From Amoebidium appalachense (lineage: Eukaryota; Ichthyosporea), in assembly GCA_963693365.1 (NCBI GenBank), contig CAVNZM010000009.1:8928001-8992000 (forward strand): a DNA stretch of 64,000 bases, given 5' to 3'. The notes below the pieces were generated by a model, which saw nothing but the letters and a program-made list of their open reading frames with translations, did no database searches and had not been told where the DNA came from. The translations under genes were made by a program, and so were the position numbers. Position 1 is the first letter of the stretch, and every line of letters begins with the position of its first letter. This document shows, in pieces, positions 61,259-64,000 of the stretch.

Positions 61259-61484
61259 CTCTTTTCCTTTTTTTGGCCATATTCGGTGAACTAATCATTG
61301 ATGCGCGCACGTGCAGGTGGGAGAACTCAAAATCCTTGAGCTGCGCAAATTTGCAGAGGATGAGCTGGGGTCCAAATTCAACATCCGTGAATTTCACGAC
61401 ACCGTGCTGGGGTCTGGCTCCCTGCCCCTCTCCATGCTCGACACCATTGTGCGCCGCTGGGTGGCCAAGGTGAAGGCCCAATAG
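55894..61484 (+). CDS. DUF885-family protein, putative metallopeptidase (7 exons)
   Basis: Exons: 55894-56267, 56720-57243, 58765-58988, 59305-59590, 60222-60330, 60779-60896, 61317-61484. Phases match and total 1803 nt, giving 600 aa, the usual length for DUF885. Landmarks: [15 protein letters not shown] (N-terminal); LPLTHM-like [33 protein letters not shown] with His425, Glu426 and His431; [13 protein letters not shown] with Glu460; [39 protein letters not shown] near the end. HEAxPGH followed by EGW is the conserved core of the family and looks like a zinc site of the gluzincin kind, but the family's activity is poorly defined. No signal peptide, so probably cytosolic. The start is the ATG at 55894 (ACAATGT); the stop is TAG. 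Confidence 0.92.
57531..57830 (+). repeat. Tandem duplication of about 165 bp, DUF885 intron 2
   Basis: Two copies of a unit running AAAAAAGGGAAAAGATAGCC, CATCTCCTCTCCCTCT, C-runs, CCAATCCGGCCCCATCGTAT and CCTCGCCTCACAGCATTCCC (57531-57650 and about 57697-57825). They differ almost only in C-run length. Confidence 0.85.
58337..58457. repeat. C-run, (CA)n and (CT)n, DUF885 intron 2
   Basis: A compound microsatellite; further CA arrays and C-runs follow to the exon 3 acceptor at 58764. Confidence 0.9.
59095..59242 (+). mobile_element. Poly(C)-tailed dispersed repeat, diverged copy in DUF885 intron 3
   Basis: TTGAAACTTGGTACTGTGGA, a C-run, TTGAGGATGGGCTCTGCTT, then GTGCACTTTGTATACTCTAA plus poly-C. 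It aligns with the last 160 bp of copy A (TCGAAACTCGGGTACTGTGG ... GAGGATGGGCTCTGCTTATT). Sense orientation relative to the DUF885 gene. Confidence 0.75.
60137..60220. repeat. (CA)n, about 42 units, ending at the DUF885 exon 5 acceptor
   Basis: A pure CA run whose last ACAG is the splice acceptor. Confidence 0.95.
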
Positions 61485-62443
61485 ATTTTAGCAATTTGTA
61501 GCCTTTTTTGGCTATTGTAGCTAAGTGACGGGCTGCTAGTTGCTGTATGGAAATGTATTTTACGAAGTATCTAATAGGAGGTTTTGACAGCCTGGGTTAG
61601 ACCTTAGGTGGTTTCTGAGTGCCACTGGAGACTCAAATTAGTGATGGTCGGGTTGATGGGTGTTGTGTTTCAAATTTAAAGGTGCTGATGAATGTGTGAG
61701 TGGATGCAATTCTAATTAATTAGTTTTGTACATATCTGGACTACATACATACTGTAGTACACGAGGCATATTGGTATGTCTTGGTGTAACTAATAGTATA
61801 ATATATAAAAAATTGCAGTGAGCAGTCCTAATTTTTTTTGTGAGTGTCACGATCACTCCCCATGATTTTGCCCCTAAACACAGGCGCGCGCACCTACACA
61901 CACACACGTACATGCGCACAGGCACACATGTACACACACACACACACTCACGTACAGCGTGACGCACAGATATCACTAAACACACATAAATATGCGGAGG
62001 TGCCCGTGCATGGCAGAGATCCTTATGCATTGCCGGAGTGCCACGTATTAATCTTTCATTCCAGTAGACACACCCAATAAACTCTTTTGTCACACACCCT
62101 ATATTTATTTAATATAACACTTAGTTATCTTTAGAATGTGTCGGCACCTTCGAATTCATTTGTTCTAGATCTGTGGAGACTGGCCGGCCTGCAGGCCTGC
62201 ATTCGATATGCTTCATGAAACTGCACGTGTATGTACATGTATACCCGGCACGTCAAACATCTGTGCCAAGAGTGTACATATATCCTGCGCACGCGGCGTT
62301 GTACACTTAATACATACACGTGCCAGGGCGAGCCGAGCCGCGGACGGACATGATCATGCGCCAAAAGATTTTTTTGCCTTTTTTTTTCCCCACTAGGGAA
62401 ATTTTTTGTTGTTGTTGTCATTGGAAGACACTGTGTGTGTGCA

Positions 62444-62487
<44 letters not shown>

Positions 62488-63343
62488 AGGAGGCCTGCCG
62501 GAGGAGGGGGAGGGAGGATCCATGCGGGCGCGGGGAACGAGGATTAGAAATATGTATTCAACGGCGATGACTGTTCAGTCAGCACAAATCTGCGTGATAT
62601 CTTATCTGCATGCGCAGGGAAAAAGGAGGTGGATTCATTGGGATCATACAGAAGATAGTCCCAGACTTGAACTTTGCACGCGTCGCCAGCTTGCGTCTAC
62701 TTCCACGATGACGATAATTCCTAGAAACTTCGCTTATTTATTGCATTGTTAAGGTGATTCAGAGCACCGAGCCACCCACTTGGTGAAAGAAGAGGTGTGG
62801 TAAAGCGCCATCATCAGTGAAGCAAGCACCTCCCTGGTTCTCAGGAGTCAGAACACCCCGCGGCATTCTGGCCGTGGTATGTAGGCATCTCAGCAGATGA
62901 CCCCTCTGGCAACACCATACGGAATTCATAAAGGCGAGAGCGTGCTGTGGAACAAAAAACTATGCATGCAAAAAACACCAATTTGAACTTTCTAAACGTT
63001 TGCTAAGGATATTTTTTCACTTTTTGGCTTGGAAAAAAATATGTTGCACCACAATTACATTACATAGTATCTTGGTGAATTCAAAAAGATTGAATCTGCA
63101 GCTGATAGATTATGGGCATGCGTTCGCATTCCTCAGATTACCATTTTATCCAACTATATTTTTTTAAAATTTACCAGGGCTCCAATCATATGGTTAGATC
63201 CTAGGTCATCTACATTCCATGGGAGATCATGTCACATTCCAATCAACCCACTGGGGTATATAAACAACCCAACGCAGTGCTCTTCCCCAACTGCATAGAA
63301 ACAAAACAACAACAAAGCAACCACCATTCTTCTACCCAACAAA
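61485..63343. other. Spacer between DUF885 and serine-protease genes
   Basis: Mostly ordinary complex sequence, AT-rich at 61680-61830 and 62990-63180, with one CA tract (61897-61948) and one G-run (62444-62486). AATAAA at 62075-62080 is a possible poly-A signal, though far from the DUF885 stop. No gene is supported. Confidence 0.6.
63234..63264 (+). promoter_or_regulatory. CCAAT and TATA boxes of the serine-protease gene
   Basis: CCAATCA at about 63239 is followed by TATATAAA at 63257-63264. The start codon is 80 bp further on, leaving room for a 5' UTR of about 50 nt. This is the only gene in the window with such a clear core promoter, which suits a regulated, highly expressed secreted protein. 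Confidence 0.65.
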
Positions 63344-64000
63344 ATGATCTACATGCAGCTTTTATTAGCCGCCTATTTGGCTGGAATCACACTTGGCGCT
63401 GTGGTTGAACCGACCCGCACAGACCAACTTGCCGAAGGGAACCCCACCGACCAGGTCGACTCAACAGACACCGTTGCGGAGGCTGACGATGGTTTTGCCT
63501 TTGGCGAAAAATGGCAGGCACTGAACGTGTTTGGCGGCCAGTTCAAGTCCGTGGCGCGCACGGCTGAGCTGCAAGAACGCACGCTTTTTACGGGTGTATT
63601 CAAGGAGTTAGACCCCAACCGTCCGTTCAACAGTGATAGGGCAGGAGACGACAGGCGTGAGGTCGACCTTCCCTACGAGGAGTTGCTCATGCGCGCTGCA
63701 TTTGACTCCGTTGAGGCCCCGAAAGAACCCGGCGTCCCCTCCGTGGTGCAGCGCACTGTGCTCGACCCAGACAGCAGCGAGGCTAAGATGGCACTCTATG
63801 AAATGCTTAAACGAATGGCCGAAATGGAAACCCTGCACTCCTACGGCGCCGTGCCCAAAGACTCAAAGGAGCCTGCAACGAATCCCACCGTGCAACAGCG
63901 TGTAAGACGGTTTATTTTTGGTGCTGACGACCGCACACATGTCGCAAACAGCAAAAACTTCCCCTACCGCACTGTGGGCATGGTCGGCAACCACTGCACG
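63344..64000 (+). CDS. Secreted S1-type (V8/trypsin-like) serine protease, 5' part
   Basis: An open frame of 219 codons runs off the window end. MIYMQLLLAAYLAGITLGA is a signal peptide. About 165 residues of acidic, low-complexity-free pro-region follow, then QQRVRRFIFGADDRTHV, where RR/VRR is a likely activation site. Next is NFPYRTVGMVGNHCT, which fits the start of the catalytic domain of glutamyl-endopeptidase/trypsin-like proteases (FGxDDR near the mature N-terminus; fPyrtvG ... CTGtlI). The catalytic His, Asp and Ser lie beyond the window, so activity cannot be judged. The ATG is chosen because it directly precedes the signal peptide; an in-frame ATG three codons on is possible. Confidence 0.75.
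   Translation, partial: MIYMQLLLAAYLAGITLGAVVEPTRTDQLAEGNPTDQVDSTDTVAEADDGFAFGEKWQALNVFGGQFKSVARTAELQERTLFTGVFKELDPNRPFNSDRAGDDRREVDLPYEELLMRAAFDSVEAPKEPGVPSVVQRTVLDPDSSEAKMALYEMLKRMAEMETLHSYGAVPKDSKEPATNPTVQQRVRRFIFGADDRTHVANSKNFPYRTVGMVGNHCT

Overview
This window is eukaryotic nuclear DNA. Its genes are split by GT-AG introns, and the introns are packed with simple sequence: runs of C or G up to 108 bases, and (CA)n, (GT)n, (CT)n, (GA)n and (GGGT)n arrays. The proteins (a nucleoporin, secreted class 3 lipases, a DUF885 protein, a V8/trypsin-like protease) fit a microbial eukaryote, but no marker fixes the lineage, so I leave the species open. UAG and UGA both end otherwise intact reading frames, so a standard genetic code is likely.

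Layout: (1) About 1-2962, minus strand: the 5' part of a BTB/POZ-domain gene with two clear exons; the rest is not resolved. (2) 5971-41820, plus strand: one very large gene. I chained 41 exons whose splice phases all agree and whose lengths sum to 5877 nt (1958 codons plus stop). It encodes a NUP205/NUP192-family inner-ring nucleoporin, close in size to human NUP205 (about 2010 aa). About 84% of the locus is intron. (3) 41821-47396: microsatellite-rich spacer with no supported gene. (4) 47397-51958: two intronless, secreted class 3 lipase paralogues arranged head to head; the minus-strand copy has one in-frame nonsense codon. A foldback (MITE-like) element lies between them and ends 60 bp before the plus-strand start codon. 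(5) 51959-55893: spacer. (6) 55894-61484, plus strand: a complete seven-exon DUF885 gene (600 aa) with a HEAIPGH motif. (7) 63344 to the end, plus strand: the 5' part of a secreted, propeptide-bearing S1-type serine protease behind a clear CCAAT/TATA promoter.

Main observations: (a) a dispersed repeat family with one fixed 3' end running into poly(C), graded 5' truncation and, in all 11 copies seen, sense orientation relative to the host gene, including the minus-strand BTB gene; the longest copies look identical, so the family was recently mobile. (b) A LIM-like cysteine cluster of about 60 residues inserted in the NUP205 protein, split by an intron, with a diverged in-frame duplicate of its second exon 84 bp downstream. 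(c) A 40-bp tandem array in which units carry a branch-point-like and AG module and whose last unit is the real 3' splice site of an exon. (d) Several introns with G/GT-rich 5' ends and C/CA-rich 3' ends, so the two ends can pair. (e) The foldback element that forms the upstream region of one lipase gene. The genes show no shared pathway; the neighbourhood is a normal mosaic of unrelated eukaryotic genes.
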